In this document: positions 49,800 to 61,842 of the stretch, piece after piece
How positions within the stretch are numbered: the stretch's first letter is position 1
How the letters are laid out: every line of letters starts with the position of its first letter
Source of the DNA: CAVSRC01 sp963762605
GTDB lineage: Bacteria > Pseudomonadota > Alphaproteobacteria > Rhizobiales > Kaistiaceae
NCBI GenBank assembly: GCA_963762605.1
Contig: CAVXLJ010000011.1
Location: 248,001 to 312,000 of the forward strand
Direction of reading: 5' to 3'
Length of the DNA stretch: 64,000 nt
The notes under the pieces: generated by a model
Databases searched by the model: none
What the model was told of the DNA's origin: nothing
What the model saw: only the letters and a program-made list of their open reading frames with translations
Program-made: the position numbers and the translations under genes

Positions 49800-52771
49800 A
49801 TGACCCATCGCGTTCTCGAGATCGACAACGTCCGCGGCCACATCCGCAGCCGCGCCAGCAACGGCCGCATCGCCACCGACTTCCAGCCCACGCCGGGCGA
49901 CGCCGCGGCGCTCGCTGCTTCCATCGCCGACAGGATTTCGGGCGAGGTCCGCTTCGATTCCGGCAGCCGCGCGCTCTATGCCACCGACGCATCGAACTAC
50001 CGCCAGGTTCCGCTCGGCGTCGTCATTCCGCGCAGCGTCGAGGACGTGATCGCCGCAATCGCAGAGTGCCGCAAGGTCGACGCCCCGGTGGTCATGCGCG
50101 GCGGCGGCACCAGCCTCGCCGGCCAGGGCTGCAACGTCGCCGTCCTCATCGATTTCTCGAAATACCTCCACGGGCTGACCGAGCTCGACCCCGCAGCGCG
50201 ATTGGCGCGCGTCGAGCCCGGCTGCATTCTCGACCGTCTGCGCGACGCGGCCGAGGAGCACCATCTCACCTTTGGACCGGACCCTTCGACCCACGACCAC
50301 AACACGCTCGGCGGCATGATCGGCAACAATTCCTGCGGCGTCCATTCGATCATGGCCGGGCGCACGTCGGACAATGTGCGCGCCCTCGACATCCTCACCT
50401 ATGATGGGCTGAGGATGACAGTCGGGCCGACCGACGCCGAAGAATTCGCATCGATCGTCGCCGAGGGCGGCCGCCGGGCCGAGATCTATCTGGCCCTTGA
50501 TGCATTCCGCGAGCGCTATGGCGACCTTATCCGCGCCAGCTTCCCGAAGATTCCGCGCCGCGTCTCCGGCTATGCCAACCTCGATGCCCTTCTCGTCGAC
50601 CAAGGCTTCAACGTCGCCCGCGCGCTGGTCGGCACCGAGGGCACCTGCGTCACGATCCTGGAAGCCACGCTCGAGTTGGTGCCGAGCCCGCGCCACAAGG
50701 TACTCGCGGTAATCGGCTTCGCCGATGTGTTCACGGCTGCCGACGCGGTTCCCGAGGTCCTCGAATTCGGGCCGATCGGCCTGGAGGGCATCGACGGGCT
50801 GCTCATCAACTTCATCCGCGAGAAGCACCTCCACGAGGAAGACTTGCGCACGCTGCCCGAGGGGAACGGCTGGCTGGTGGCGGAGTTCGGCGACGATACC
50901 GTCGACCAGGCAAAACAGGCGGCCGACAAGCTCATCGACGCTTTCAAGGAGCGCGGCAACGGCACCAACCTGATCGACGACACGGCCGAGCAGGAGGCGC
51001 TGTGGACGGTTCGCGAAGCGGCGCTCGGCGCCACGGCCCATGTTCCCGACATGCCGGAGAGCCATCCCGGCTGGGAGGACAGCGCCGTGCCGCGCGAGGC
51101 GCTCGGGCGTTATCTGCGCGACCTCAAGGCGCTGTTCCACAAATATGGCTACGAGGCATCGGTCTACGGCCATTTCGGCGATGGCCTCATCCATTGCCGC
51201 GTCGATTTCGACCTCCGGACGGAAGCGGGTGTGAGGAATTGGCGCGCCTTCATGGACGAGGCGGCCGATCTCGTCGTCGGCTACGGCGGCTCGCTCTCCG
51301 GCGAGCATGGCGACGGTCAGGCGCGGGCCGAATTGCTGGCGAAGATGTACGGGCCGGAACTGGTCCAGGCGTTCCGCGAGTTCAAGGCGATCTGGGACCC
51401 GGACGGCCACATGAACCCCGGCAAGGTCGTCGATCCCTATCCGATCACGTCCAATCTGCGCATCGGCCCCAGTTATCAGCCGGACGAGGTCGCCAGTCGC
51501 TTCGCCTATCGCGAGGACGGCGGCAGCTTCGTCAAGGCAACGCGCCGCTGCGTCGGCGTCGGCGCTTGCCGCCGCCGCGACAGCTCCAAGAGCGTGATGT
51601 GCCCGAGCTATATGGCAACCGGCGAGGAGAAATACTCCACCCGCGGCCGCGCCCGGCTCCTGTTCGAGATGCTGCACGGCGGCGCCATCGAAGACGGCTG
51701 GAAGAGCCCTGCCGTTGAGGAGGCGCTCGACCTGTGCCTCGCCTGCAAGGGCTGCAAGAGCGACTGCCCGGTGCATGTGGACATGGCCACCTACAAGGCG
51801 GAATTCCGCCAGTCGCTACTATGCCGGCCGGCTGCGCCCGCGCGCCGCCTATTCCATGGGCCTCATCCACCGCTGGGCCCGCATCGCAAGCCACATGCCT
51901 CTGCTCGCCAACGCCGCGACGCAGATTCCCGGCATCTCGGCCCTGACAAAATGGGCAGGCGGCATCGCGCGTGAGCGGCGTATGCCGAAATTCGCGCGCA
52001 GGAGCTTTACCGACTGGTTCAGGCACCGGACGCCCGGCACGGCCGAGAGGGCCGTCGACCGGCGTGTGCTGCTGTGGCCTGACACCTTCAACAACTACTT
52101 CCGGCCCGAAACCGCGATCGCCGCCACGCGTGTCCTTGAAACACTCGGCTATCAGGTGGCCATCCCCTCCCGTCCGCTATGCTGCGGCCGGCCGCTCTAT
52201 GATTGGGGCATGCTCGACCAAGCCGAAACGCTGTGGCGCGACACCATGCAGACGCTCGCCGCCGACATCGCCGCCGGTACACCGATCATCGGTCTCGAAC
52301 CGGCCTGCGTCAGCGCCTTCAAGGACGAGTTCCCCGGTCTCTTTCCGGCGAGCGAGCACGCCGAGCGATTGAGCAGGCAGACCGTATTCTTCTCGGACTT
52401 CCTCGATCAGCGACGCCGGCGACTTCGACCTGCCCAGCGTCGCCGGACGCGCCCTGGTGCAGTTGCATTGCCACCACCACGCCATCATCAAGCCCCGCGG
52501 CGAGACCGCCCTGCTCGACCGGGTCGGTCTCGATTACGAGATCATGCAATCCGGCTGCTGCGGCATGGCCGGCTCGTTCGGCTTCGAGGCGGACAAGTAC
52601 GATGTGTCGATGCGCGCGGCGGAGCGCAGCCTCTTGCCCACAATCAGATCGGCGTCGAACGAAACGCTCGTGCTTGCCAACGGCTTCAGCTGCCGCGAGC
52701 AGATCGAGCAAGCAACCGACAGGAAGACGGCCCATACTGCCGAGGTGATGGCGCGAGCGCTCGGTCTTTAG
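49800..52771 (+). CDS. FAD-linked oxidase / Fe-S protein fusion (GlcD-GlcF-like), frameshifted twice
   Basis: A long flavoprotein (about 990 residues after correction). N-terminal FAD domain: VVMRGGGTSLAGQGCNVAVLIDF and GNNSCGVHSIMAGRTSDNVRALD. Then the linker with iron-sulphur motifs CVGVGAC and LCLACKGCKSDCPVHVDM, and a C-terminal CCG domain (RPLCCGRPLYDWGML, MQSGCCGMAGSFGFE). The fusion resembles D-lactate or glycolate dehydrogenases. Two +1 shifts, near 51806-51810 and 52405-52411, break the frame. It follows the enolase-like gene by three bases. Confidence 0.87.
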
Positions 52772-53022
52772 GCTCGGTGGATTGGCCCGTCAGCCCTCCG
52801 TCCCCACTCTTGTGGCGCCGCGCGCCCTTTCTCCGTCCGCCGAGCCCCTCTCCATGTTGAAAGGTGCGCTTGGCCCCGGCCGCCAGAAGAGGGCGAGCCC
52901 CCCCGGTCGTCGCCGTGACGAAGCGCAGGTCGGTGGCAAGATCCGTATCGAGCACCTTTGCACGCCGACGAAGGCCCGGCCAGTCGCTCGGCGTTTGAGC
53001 TGACGGCATCGGCCAGTGCCAA
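52772..53022. other. gene-free stretch between catabolic operon and Mu-like element
   Basis: No supportable gene. It should contain the boundary of the Mu-like element, but I cannot identify terminal repeats or a target duplication by eye. Confidence 0.3.
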
Positions 53023-53826
53023 TCAATGATCGGCTGTCTGTGATTGAAGCAACGGCAAATAGACCTCCTGGGCCCGCTTCGGCCCAAGGATGGATGCCAT
53101 CGCCCCTTGCAGTGCCGGCAAACGGATGGACCCGACCTCGCCGGCAAAGCCGCGCGCGGCATCGAGCAGCCGCACGACCTCGCGAAGCGACTGCTTCTGG
53201 CCATAGCGGATGACCAGCGCGTGGGCTTCCTTGCCTTCGACATTGGCGTCGATCGCGAACTCGCGAAGGTCGTCCGTGCTCACGCCGTCGATCACCAGCC
53301 AGCGACCGATGCGGCTGCGCACTTGTTCGATGGCCGACGCGTTGGCCCGCGTGCGTTTCAGCGAGTGGCTGTTGCCGGCGAGGATCAGCGGCAGGCGGAA
53401 AAGCTCGCTGTATTTACAGAGCTGGAACACGGCCTCCTCATCGAGCAGTTGCACCTCGTCCACGATCAAGCTCCAGCCGGCGTCCACATAGCTGGCGAGG
53501 TTGTATTCGAGAGCGCTGGCGAGGTCGGCGGCATAAAAGGCATCGGTGGGGATGCGCAGGGCATCGACCACCATTGCCAGCGTCGCCTTGAGCCGCCGGT
53601 TCGTCGGTGTGACGGTGATAAAGGCCACGTTGCCGCGCGCCCGCGCGATCTCGGCCAGCGCCGTCGTCTTGCCGACGCCCGGCTCGCCAACGATCGCGAC
53701 CGGCTCGACAAGCCGCGCCGCCAAGGCTGTCGCGAACGCCTCTTCGATCAGTTGGAAGGTCGATGTCCTGACGAAGCGATCGACCGGCGCCGGAGCGAGG
53801 GCGCGGACCTGAAGCTGGAACGGCAT
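53023..53826 (-). CDS. MuB/TniB-type transposition ATPase
   Basis: A 267-residue AAA ATPase: Walker A GEPGVGKTTALAEIARARGN, Walker B WSLIVDEVQLLDEEAVFQLCKYSELFRLPLILAGNSHSLK, and the C-terminal domain GYGQKQS-like (VIRYGQKQSLREVVRLL). It delivers target DNA to the MuA-type transposase. Start at 53826 overlaps the transposase stop by one base. It is the last recognised gene of the element; no kil, gam or later Mu genes follow. Confidence 0.85.
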   Translation of the reverse strand: MPFQLQVRALAPAPVDRFVRTSTFQLIEEAFATALAARLVEPVAIVGEPGVGKTTALAEIARARGNVAFITVTPTNRRLKATLAMVVDALRIPTDAFYAADLASALEYNLASYVDAGWSLIVDEVQLLDEEAVFQLCKYSELFRLPLILAGNSHSLKRTRANASAIEQVRSRIGRWLVIDGVSTDDLREFAIDANVEGKEAHALVIRYGQKQSLREVVRLLDAARGFAGEVGSIRLPALQGAMASILGPKRAQEVYLPLLQSQTADH

Positions 53827-55881
53827 CACTTGTCTCCGTTGGCGATGGACCGCCGCTTGGCAGCGAGGCGGAGCATTTCGCGCTGGTTTTCGTCGATCTC
53901 CTGCTGCCGGCGATCGGCCCGCTGCTCGGGCGCTTCCCGAAGCCCGGCCGCAATCGTCTTGGCTTGGTCGCTCGCACCGATCGTTGCCGCCACTGGCGCC
54001 ACCGGCGCCGGCAGCTGCTGGCGAAGCCAATTCAGCCGCTCGCCCACCGCATCGACGTCTGGCGCCGAACGATCGAGAGCGATAACGGCCGCCTTGTTGG
54101 CCTTGCGGCGGCGGTGCGCCTCTTGGGCGCCAGCCTGATCGAGGAAGCCATAGCCAGTTTCTCGCTCGGCAAAACCGAGCAGTTCGCCGGCCTCGCTGAA
54201 CACCGGCAGGCGCGACCAGCCCTCATATTTGGGCACGCGGACGATGACAGCCCCCCTGCTGGTAAGCAACGATCTCCGGGCAGGTCCAGAAGCCGCCGGC
54301 ATGACGGATGCGCCCTTGTTGGACGATGCGCCGCTCTTCGGTGGAGAACGCTACGGCGAACGCCTCATCATCGACGGCCGTCATCGCCCAGCCGGCATCG
54401 ATCGCGTCGGTCAGCGCACCATAGGGCGAGCGGCCGTTGAGTGCCCCGCGCTGGGGCAGCCGGTGATAGCCCTCCACAAGGCTGAGGATCAGCGCGGCAC
54501 ATTCGTCGGCCGAACCGGCGAACGGTTCCGGCTCCTGGCCGACATTGGCGCTCTTCTTACGCAGACGGTCGCCGCCGATCCAGCCCGGCTGGACCTGACA
54601 GAAATGGTTCTGCTCAAGGACGCTGAAGATGCCTTCAATGGGCTTGGCAGAGGCGTTATAGGGCAGCGCCCGGACTATCTGCGATGTCCGCTCGCCGCTG
54701 CCGATCTCGCCGATAATGCGGCGCCCGCTGGCGCGGTCGATCAGCTGAAGGGCATCGTCGATGAAGGGTGCCCAATTGTATTCCGAGCCGTTGTCGAGAT
54801 AGAGCACGCGGGGCGCGCCCCAGGCGGCGACCGTGCGGCGGAAGCTCGCGATGACATGCTCGTTGCGCACCGCCTCGCCCTTCTGCGGCAGGTGCAGGTC
54901 AAGCCAGATGCGATTGGTGGCAAGGTCCAGCCACGCGATCGCCCGGAAGGTGGCAGTCGAGCCGTCGTCGCGGCGGACCTGGATATCGACCGGGTGAATG
55001 TCGGCGACGATGATGTCCATCGGCGTCAGCCCGGCACGGCTTCGCAGCACGCGCGGCGCCGCAGTATCCATGTAGCTTTTGCGATCGGTGCGGAATTCAT
55101 GGACGCGGGCATAGACCCGCTCCGGCTCAAGGAAGGTGCGCGGCACCCGGCAAATGGATCGAAGATCGCCGCCGCGATAGCCGGCCTGCGATGTTAGCTC
55201 GGCAAGCTTGTGCTCGGCGAGCATCTTCAGCGACACGCCGGCCGTCTTCTCGCCGGCCTTGATCAGGCCGCGCACGTAGAGCTTCAACTGCTCGGCAATG
55301 TCCACCTGGACCAGCTCGCTAAGCTCTGCCGTCGCCTTGTCCCATTTGAGGGAAACGCTGACATGCTTCCTGCCACGATCCTTGCGCGTGCGCGGCTGAA
55401 GTCCAGCAAAGCCGTCGCGGGCATGAGCCCTCAGCCAGCGCCGCAGCGTGCGACTGCTCGGCGCCGGCCGCGCCTGTGTGTCGTCTGGCACAAGCAGGAG
55501 CCGGCCGCTTGTCTCGCGTATCGCCTCACCCCGTTTCTTGGAGCTTTTAGGAGTCTTCGAAGCCCCTTCGATCAACTGCCATTTGAAGTTGCGCGCCGCA
55601 TTGGCGTCGGCATCGCCGCGAAGGGCAATCGCACCGAGTTCGGCGGCATGCCGTTCCCGCCAGCGAAGCTGGAGAGCGGCTGGCAGGGAGGGCACGTGAA
55701 CCTCAAATTGACGGCCGGATTGACCACCACGTCCGTTGACCACTCGAACAAGGAGTTTTGCGTCATGCCACTTGCGACCGGCTCGGAAAGCTCCTGCTAG
55801 AGCCTTGTGAGCCGTCTGGCGTGAGATCGAAGCCAGCGCTGAGAGCGCATCGGTCCCGATCCAGCCTTCCGCCGCCGACAT
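53826..55881 (-). CDS. MuA-type DDE transposase, frameshifted at a G6 run
   Basis: About 684 residues across two frames. Residues 1-150 carry the Mu-type DNA-binding winged helix (TDALSALASISRQTAHKAL), followed by the RNase H-like catalytic core: D of MDIIVADIHPVDIQV, D of PRVLYLDNGSEYNW, E of SAKPIEGIFSVLEQN. The C-terminal beta domain (VRVPKYEGWSRLPVFSEAGELLGFAERET) reads in the next frame after a +1 shift in a run of six C on the plus strand (54251-54256). It could be a sequencing error or programmed slippage. Confidence 0.85.
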
Positions 55882-55890
55882 AGCTTTCGA

Positions 55891-56106
55891 TCAGGCCGCG
55901 TCTGACCTAAGCCGTATTTCCGTGGGCTCTTCCTTGAGCCCCAGCGCGACGGCGATTCGGTGTGCCTGACCGCGCCTACAGGTCATGTCGCCCCTGAGGA
56001 CGTGATAGACCATGAACCGGTTGAAGCCGTTAGCGCGCGCCCATTCCGCAATGCTGACGCCCTCGGCCACGAAGCGAGCCTTCACGTCGGCGCGATTGTC
56101 GGTCAT
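55891..56106 (-). CDS. Ner/Cro-like phage regulator
   Basis: A 71-residue helix-turn-helix protein: MTDNRADVKARFVAEGVSIAEWARANGFNRFMVYHVLRGDMTCRRGQAHRIAVALGLKEEP, comparable to Ner/phage-associated Cro-like proteins. It begins the leftward operon of MuA and MuB, ten bases before MuA. It is divergent from the repressor by 58 bases, which contain the operator (TTCATTCTAGTTCA region). Confidence 0.8.
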   Translation of the reverse strand: MTDNRADVKARFVAEGVSIAEWARANGFNRFMVYHVLRGDMTCRRGQAHRIAVALGLKEEPTEIRLRSDAA

Positions 56107-56164
56107 TATTGCAGCCTCCTGCGCAGTTCATTCTAGTTCACAAAATTGGACTATCGATCACATA

Positions 56165-56674
56165 ATGTCAACCGTCACAAAACGAGACGCGGACATTGTT
56201 GCGACGGCAGCCAAGGCGACCGCCGATCAAGTAATTGACCGTCTGAAGGAAGCCGCAGAATTCAAGACAGACGCGGAATTGGCAGCCGCCCTAGACGTGT
56301 CAAAGAGCACCATCGCGAACTGGAGGAAGCGAAACTCGGTTCGCTGGGATCGCTTACTTCCGATCGCCCGCGATAAAGGCATACCGGTCGACTATCTGAC
56401 GACCGGCAGATTCAGTTTCATGGAAGGCGTGCTGCCTAAACTCGATATCGATTTTCTCGCGACAATCTTCCGAGTGCTTGCTGACGAAGGCTATCTGAAG
56501 CTCCCCGCAAGGAAGTCGGATGGCGACGCGGCGGAGCGCGCTGCAATGGAATTCCGGACCCTGGAGACGCGCGCCGCTTCTCTTCTCATTGACCTCCTGA
56601 ACCGCAACGTCACTCCCAGCGACGCCCGTGAGATTGTCTTCCGGCAGCTGCGTGTCGCCCCGCCAAAGCGCTGA
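56165..56674 (+). CDS. phage CI-like repressor
   Basis: A 169-residue repressor: an N-terminal helix-turn-helix (about 30-75, TDAELAAALDVSKSTIANWRKRNSVRWDRLLPIARDKGIPVDYLTTG) of the CI/Mu-repressor type followed by a helical oligomerisation region. It has no LexA-like peptidase motif, so it is not expected to cleave itself. Divergent from the ner-A-B operon, as in Mu-like phages. Confidence 0.82.
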   Translation: MSTVTKRDADIVATAAKATADQVIDRLKEAAEFKTDAELAAALDVSKSTIANWRKRNSVRWDRLLPIARDKGIPVDYLTTGRFSFMEGVLPKLDIDFLATIFRVLADEGYLKLPARKSDGDAAERAAMEFRTLETRAASLLIDLLNRNVTPSDAREIVFRQLRVAPPKR

Positions 56675-56923
56675 GGTGACCAATCCGATTACCAATCCGA
56701 CGATTGGTAACCCCGCGCACGACGATTTGCCCAATGTGACCAGCACCTTAGCGCCTGTGCTGCCTTTATTTGTCCGCGCACAAGCCGGAACTCAGCAGAA
56801 CTCAGCCATTTCTGGGCCATCCGTGGCCAAATAAAGCCTGCATTGGCGAACCATCCGTGGCCACCCAAAGGCGGCGCGCCTACCGGTCCCGGCCGCCCTT
56901 TACGGAATCTCAAGGGGGTTGTG
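56675..56923. other. left-end region of the Mu-like element, with repeats
   Basis: Contains two copies of CCATCCGTGGCCA (56817-56829, 56851-56863) and ACCAATCCGA twice (56679-56688, 56691-56700) with an inverted ATTGGT (56703-56708). These look like transposase or repressor binding sites near an element end. The border with the lexA promoter cannot be fixed. Confidence 0.45.
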
Positions 56924-56938
56924 GAACACATAAGGAAC
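56924..56938 (+). promoter_or_regulatory. LexA box upstream of lexA (perfect)
   Basis: GAAC-N7-GAAC, the alphaproteobacterial SOS box, 52 bases before the lexA start. A second site at 56948-56962 reads GTTC-N7-GTAC with one mismatch. Both suggest autoregulation. Confidence 0.8.
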
Positions 56939-56947
56939 ATGTATTTT

Positions 56948-56962
56948 GTTCCTGATTTGTAC
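56948..56962 (+). promoter_or_regulatory. second LexA-like box
   Basis: GTTC-N7-GTAC, one mismatch from GTTC-N7-GTTC, nine bases after the first box. Likely a weaker LexA site. Confidence 0.5.
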
Positions 56963-56990
56963 CGATTCTGTCGAGCGCGCGGGACACCCC

Positions 56991-57695
56991 ATGCTGACAC
57001 GCAAACAACTCGAACTGCTCATGTTCATACATGAGCGCCTGAAGGAGAGCGGCGTTCCGCCGTCCTTCGACGAGATGAAGGATGCCCTCGACCTGCGCTC
57101 CAAGTCGGGTATCCACCGGCTCATCAAGGCGCTGGAGGAGCGCGGTTTCATCAAGCGGCTGCCCAACCGGGCGCGGGCGCTCGAGGTCATCCGCCTGCCC
57201 GAAGCCATGCAGACGAGCCTGGCGCCGGCCCGCGCTCGCGGCTTCTCGCCGAGCGTCATTGAAGGCAATCTCGGCCGCCTCCGCGACACGCCGGAGAGCG
57301 CCAACAGCAACGAGCCGGTGCTGGTGCCGGTCATGGGCCGCATTGCCGCCGGCGTGCCGATCGATGCCATCCAGCACCAGAGCCACACCATCGGCATTCC
57401 ACCCGACATGCTGTCGCCCGGCGAACACTTCGCGCTCGAAGTGCGCGGCGATTCGATGATCGAGGCCGGCATTCTCGATGGCGACACGGTGCTCATCCGC
57501 CGCAGCGACAGCGCCGATACCGGCGACATCGTCGTGGCGCTGGTCGACGAGGAGGAAGCGACCTTGAAACGCCTGCGCCGCAAGGGCGCTTCGGTGGCGC
57601 TGGAGGCCGCCAATCCGGCTTACGAGACGCGCATCTTCGGCCCCGACCGCGTGCGCATCCAGGGCCGTCTGGTCGGCCTCATCCGCCGCTACTGA
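56991..57695 (+). CDS. lexA: LexA repressor of the SOS response
   Basis: A 234-residue alphaproteobacterial LexA: winged helix-turn-helix (LTRKQLELLMFIHERLKESGVPPSFDEMKDALDLRSKSGIHRLIKALEERGFIKRL), then the S24 peptidase domain with the Ala-Gly cleavage site near GRIAAGVPID, the catalytic Ser in RGDSMIEAGI and the Lys in EATLKRL. Two SOS boxes precede it. It converges with comEC with a 7-base overlap. The ATG at 56991 begins the family match. Confidence 0.96.
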   Translation: MLTRKQLELLMFIHERLKESGVPPSFDEMKDALDLRSKSGIHRLIKALEERGFIKRLPNRARALEVIRLPEAMQTSLAPARARGFSPSVIEGNLGRLRDTPESANSNEPVLVPVMGRIAAGVPIDAIQHQSHTIGIPPDMLSPGEHFALEVRGDSMIEAGILDGDTVLIRRSDSADTGDIVVALVDEEEATLKRLRRKGASVALEAANPAYETRIFGPDRVRIQGRLVGLIRRY

Positions 57696-59929
57696 TCGGC
57701 CCGCGGCGGCATGAAGGGCCGTCGCAGATCCGGATAGGCGCGCGTTACCCGGAAGGCCGGCCGGCCCGGTTGCGTTGTGCCGCTTGCATAGAGCGCGTGG
57801 GCGCCGTGGCGCGCCACGTCCTGGCCGTCAATGACGACCGCCCGGTCGCGGCAGCCTGGCGGCACCGGAAAGCGCGACACCACCACTGCCGCCATGCGGC
57901 AATCCTCTTCCAGAGCGCCTCTGTTGCCCGCCACGGCGACCATCAGACCATCCTTGCCGAGCGGCGCCACGCAACCGAGCGCATCGCAGGCAACGCGCGC
58001 GGTCAGTTCGGGCGTAGCGGCGTCGCGTCCGTCGCCATCGGCCCTCAACCAGTTGTCGACAACGAAGCTCTCGCCCTTGCCGTTGACGATGGCATAGCGC
58101 CCGTTGGCCCCGCGCGCCGCCACGGTGATGCCACGGTCGTCGACAAGCACGTCGGGGTGTGGCGCCGTTAGCATCACCGGCAGGGCCAGCGCCATCGCCA
58201 CCAGCCCGCCGAGCCGCCAGCGCTCGCGCCACAGCGCCAGCCACAGGAAGCCGCCGGTCACCAGCGCCAGTGAGGTGAGCGGCATGGCCGCCACGACGCC
58301 GTGGCCGAGCGACCATGCCGCGACCTGATTGGCCACCGCCGTTACCCAGTCGAGCCCCCAGCCCATCACCGTCAGCGGCGCGGCTTCCAGACCGAAAGGC
58401 ATGACCACCAGAGAAAACAGCGCCATGGGCATGACGATCGTTCCGACCACCGGCATGGCGGCAAGGTTGGCGATGAGCGTCAGCGGCGCGACGCGCTGGA
58501 AATGGAAGGCGGCCAGAGGTGCTGTCGCCAATCCGGCGATCAGCGAGGTCAGCGCCAGGCTGGCCGCCGCGCGCCGCACGCGCCCCAGCACGCCGGCAGC
58601 CCTGCGCGTGTCGAGATTAAGCCGCCGGTCGCGCCAGATGGTGATCGCCTCATAGCCGGCGACCAGTGCCAGCGTTGCGGCAAACGACATCTGGAAGCTC
58701 GCCGTCGTCAGGCTTTCCGGTGCCAAAGCCAATATGACGAAGGCGGCAAGTGCCACGTTGCGCAGCGTGATCGCCGGACGGTCGAGCATCACCGCGACCA
58801 GCATGATGGCGAGCATGACGAAGGCGCGCTGGGTGGCGATGCCGGCGCCGGAAATGCCGAGATAGACGGCGGCGACGACGAGCGCGCCGGCAGCCGCCCA
58901 TTTCTTGATCGGCCGGTTGAGCGCCAGCCCGGCCGAGAGCGCCAGCAGGGCGCGGATCAGCCAGAAAGCGGTGCCCGCCACCAGCGCCATGTGCAGGCCC
59001 GAGATCGCCAGCATGTGCGCCAGGCCGGAGGCGCGCATGGCGTTCTGGGTGGCTTCCGAGATGCCGCGGCGGTCGCCGGTCACCAGCGCAGCGGCGAGAT
59101 GGCCGGTATCGCCGGGAAGCGCCGCCTCGATGCGTCGGCGGATCACGTCGCGCAAGTGCGCAAGCGGTTCGGCGAGGCGGATCGCCAGAGGCGCCTGGCC
59201 AAGCTGCGGCGCCGGCTTGGCGGCGCCATAGGCGAAGCCGACGGCCCCGATGCCGGCGTAATAGGCGACGCGGGCGAAGTCATAGCCGCCGGGCATGACG
59301 GCGCCGCCCGGCGGCTCGAGCCGCGCCAGAAGCGTGACCGCGTCGCCGACCGACAGGGCATCGGCGTGGCTGCGCACGGTCACGCGCACCAGCCGCGGCA
59401 TCGTCCCGCCGCGGCGGTCGGTCATGTCGTGGACCCTGAGATAGAGGCGCGCACCATGCGCCGAGGTTTCTTCGCGTGCCGCGATCCAGCCCGAGACCGT
59501 CACCGTCGCCTCATGCGCCATCCGGGGCGCCGCCACCCAGTCGGTCCTCAGTTTGGCAGCGGTGAGGCCGCAGGCAACGCAGCCCATCACCATCAGTGCC
59601 CGGAAAGCGACGACACGGAAGCGGGCACGCAACGCAGCGAAACTGGAAACGGCGGCCGCCAGGATGAGGGCCGGCGTCCACGGTTCGGCCGGCAGGGCAA
59701 AATAGATGAGAATCCCGGCACCGAAGGCGACCGGCAGCCACAGGAAGCCGCGCCCGGCATCGATCTCGCGCTCGAAGGTGGCGCCGAGCGCAAGCCACGC
59801 CGCGCCGAGCCGTCCGGCGAGACGATACAGCAATCCCGGCCGTGCGAACGCCAACACCGGGCGGCGCGGCGTCTGCACGCCGTCCTTCGCTGCCGTCTTC
59901 TCGCGGCTGCCGGTCTCTGGTCCCGCCAT
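57689..59929 (-). CDS. comEC: ComEC/Rec2 family DNA uptake channel
   Basis: A 746-residue polytopic protein: N-terminal helices and OB-like DUF4131 domain (TVTVSGWIAAREE, YLRVHDM...), then the Competence domain (LAAALVTGDRRGISEATQNAMRASGLAHMLAISGLHMALVAG, the GLxHxLAISGxH motif) and further helices. The C-terminal metallo-beta-lactamase domain of full ComEC is absent or degenerate (only about 140 residues, VDDRGITVAARGANGRYAIVNG). Transports single-stranded DNA in competent bacteria. Confidence 0.9.
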   Translation of the reverse strand: MAGPETGSREKTAAKDGVQTPRRPVLAFARPGLLYRLAGRLGAAWLALGATFEREIDAGRGFLWLPVAFGAGILIYFALPAEPWTPALILAAAVSSFAALRARFRVVAFRALMVMGCVACGLTAAKLRTDWVAAPRMAHEATVTVSGWIAAREETSAHGARLYLRVHDMTDRRGGTMPRLVRVTVRSHADALSVGDAVTLLARLEPPGGAVMPGGYDFARVAYYAGIGAVGFAYGAAKPAPQLGQAPLAIRLAEPLAHLRDVIRRRIEAALPGDTGHLAAALVTGDRRGISEATQNAMRASGLAHMLAISGLHMALVAGTAFWLIRALLALSAGLALNRPIKKWAAAGALVVAAVYLGISGAGIATQRAFVMLAIMLVAVMLDRPAITLRNVALAAFVILALAPESLTTASFQMSFAATLALVAGYEAITIWRDRRLNLDTRRAAGVLGRVRRAAASLALTSLIAGLATAPLAAFHFQRVAPLTLIANLAAMPVVGTIVMPMALFSLVVMPFGLEAAPLTVMGWGLDWVTAVANQVAAWSLGHGVVAAMPLTSLALVTGGFLWLALWRERWRLGGLVAMALALPVMLTAPHPDVLVDDRGITVAARGANGRYAIVNGKGESFVVDNWLRADGDGRDAATPELTARVACDALGCVAPLGKDGLMVAVAGNRGALEEDCRMAAVVVSRFPVPPGCRDRAVVIDGQDVARHGAHALYASGTTQPGRPAFRVTRAYPDLRRPFMPPRADQ

Positions 59930-60075
59930 GTGCCGCCCTGCCCTCGCGCCATGTTAGCGCGGCGGGCGGCGGCTGTCAGATTACCGGCGACCTAATCGCG
60001 TGTCTTGGCGCCCCCCCCCTTGTGGGAGAGGGGGAGAGAACGGAAGCTCCTCACTCCGCAAGGACCCGCCGCGCT

Positions 60076-61758
<1,683 letters not shown>

Positions 61759-61842
61759 GTGAATCCCTGTGGCCGGGGCTTGTTTTCCCGGCCTTGCGCC
61801 GTCTATCTGCCAAATCCTGGGGAGTACGCCAAGGGCTGCATT

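Noticed and set aside
49089..51776. 895-codon open frame on the minus strand
   Set aside because: It is antisense to the FAD/Fe-S dehydrogenase, which has clear motifs. Long antisense frames are expected at this GC content; the translation has no recognisable domain.
56843..57034. Short plus-strand frame before lexA (MANHPWPPKGG...)
   Set aside because: It overlaps the LexA boxes and lexA start, so it is promoter DNA.
58301..59995. 564-codon plus-strand frame
   Set aside because: Antisense to comEC; composition artefact.
60000..60060. Run of C and GGGAGAGGGGGAGAG near the glnS end
   Set aside because: Looks like a common short intergenic repeat of this group; no stem or gene function can be supported.
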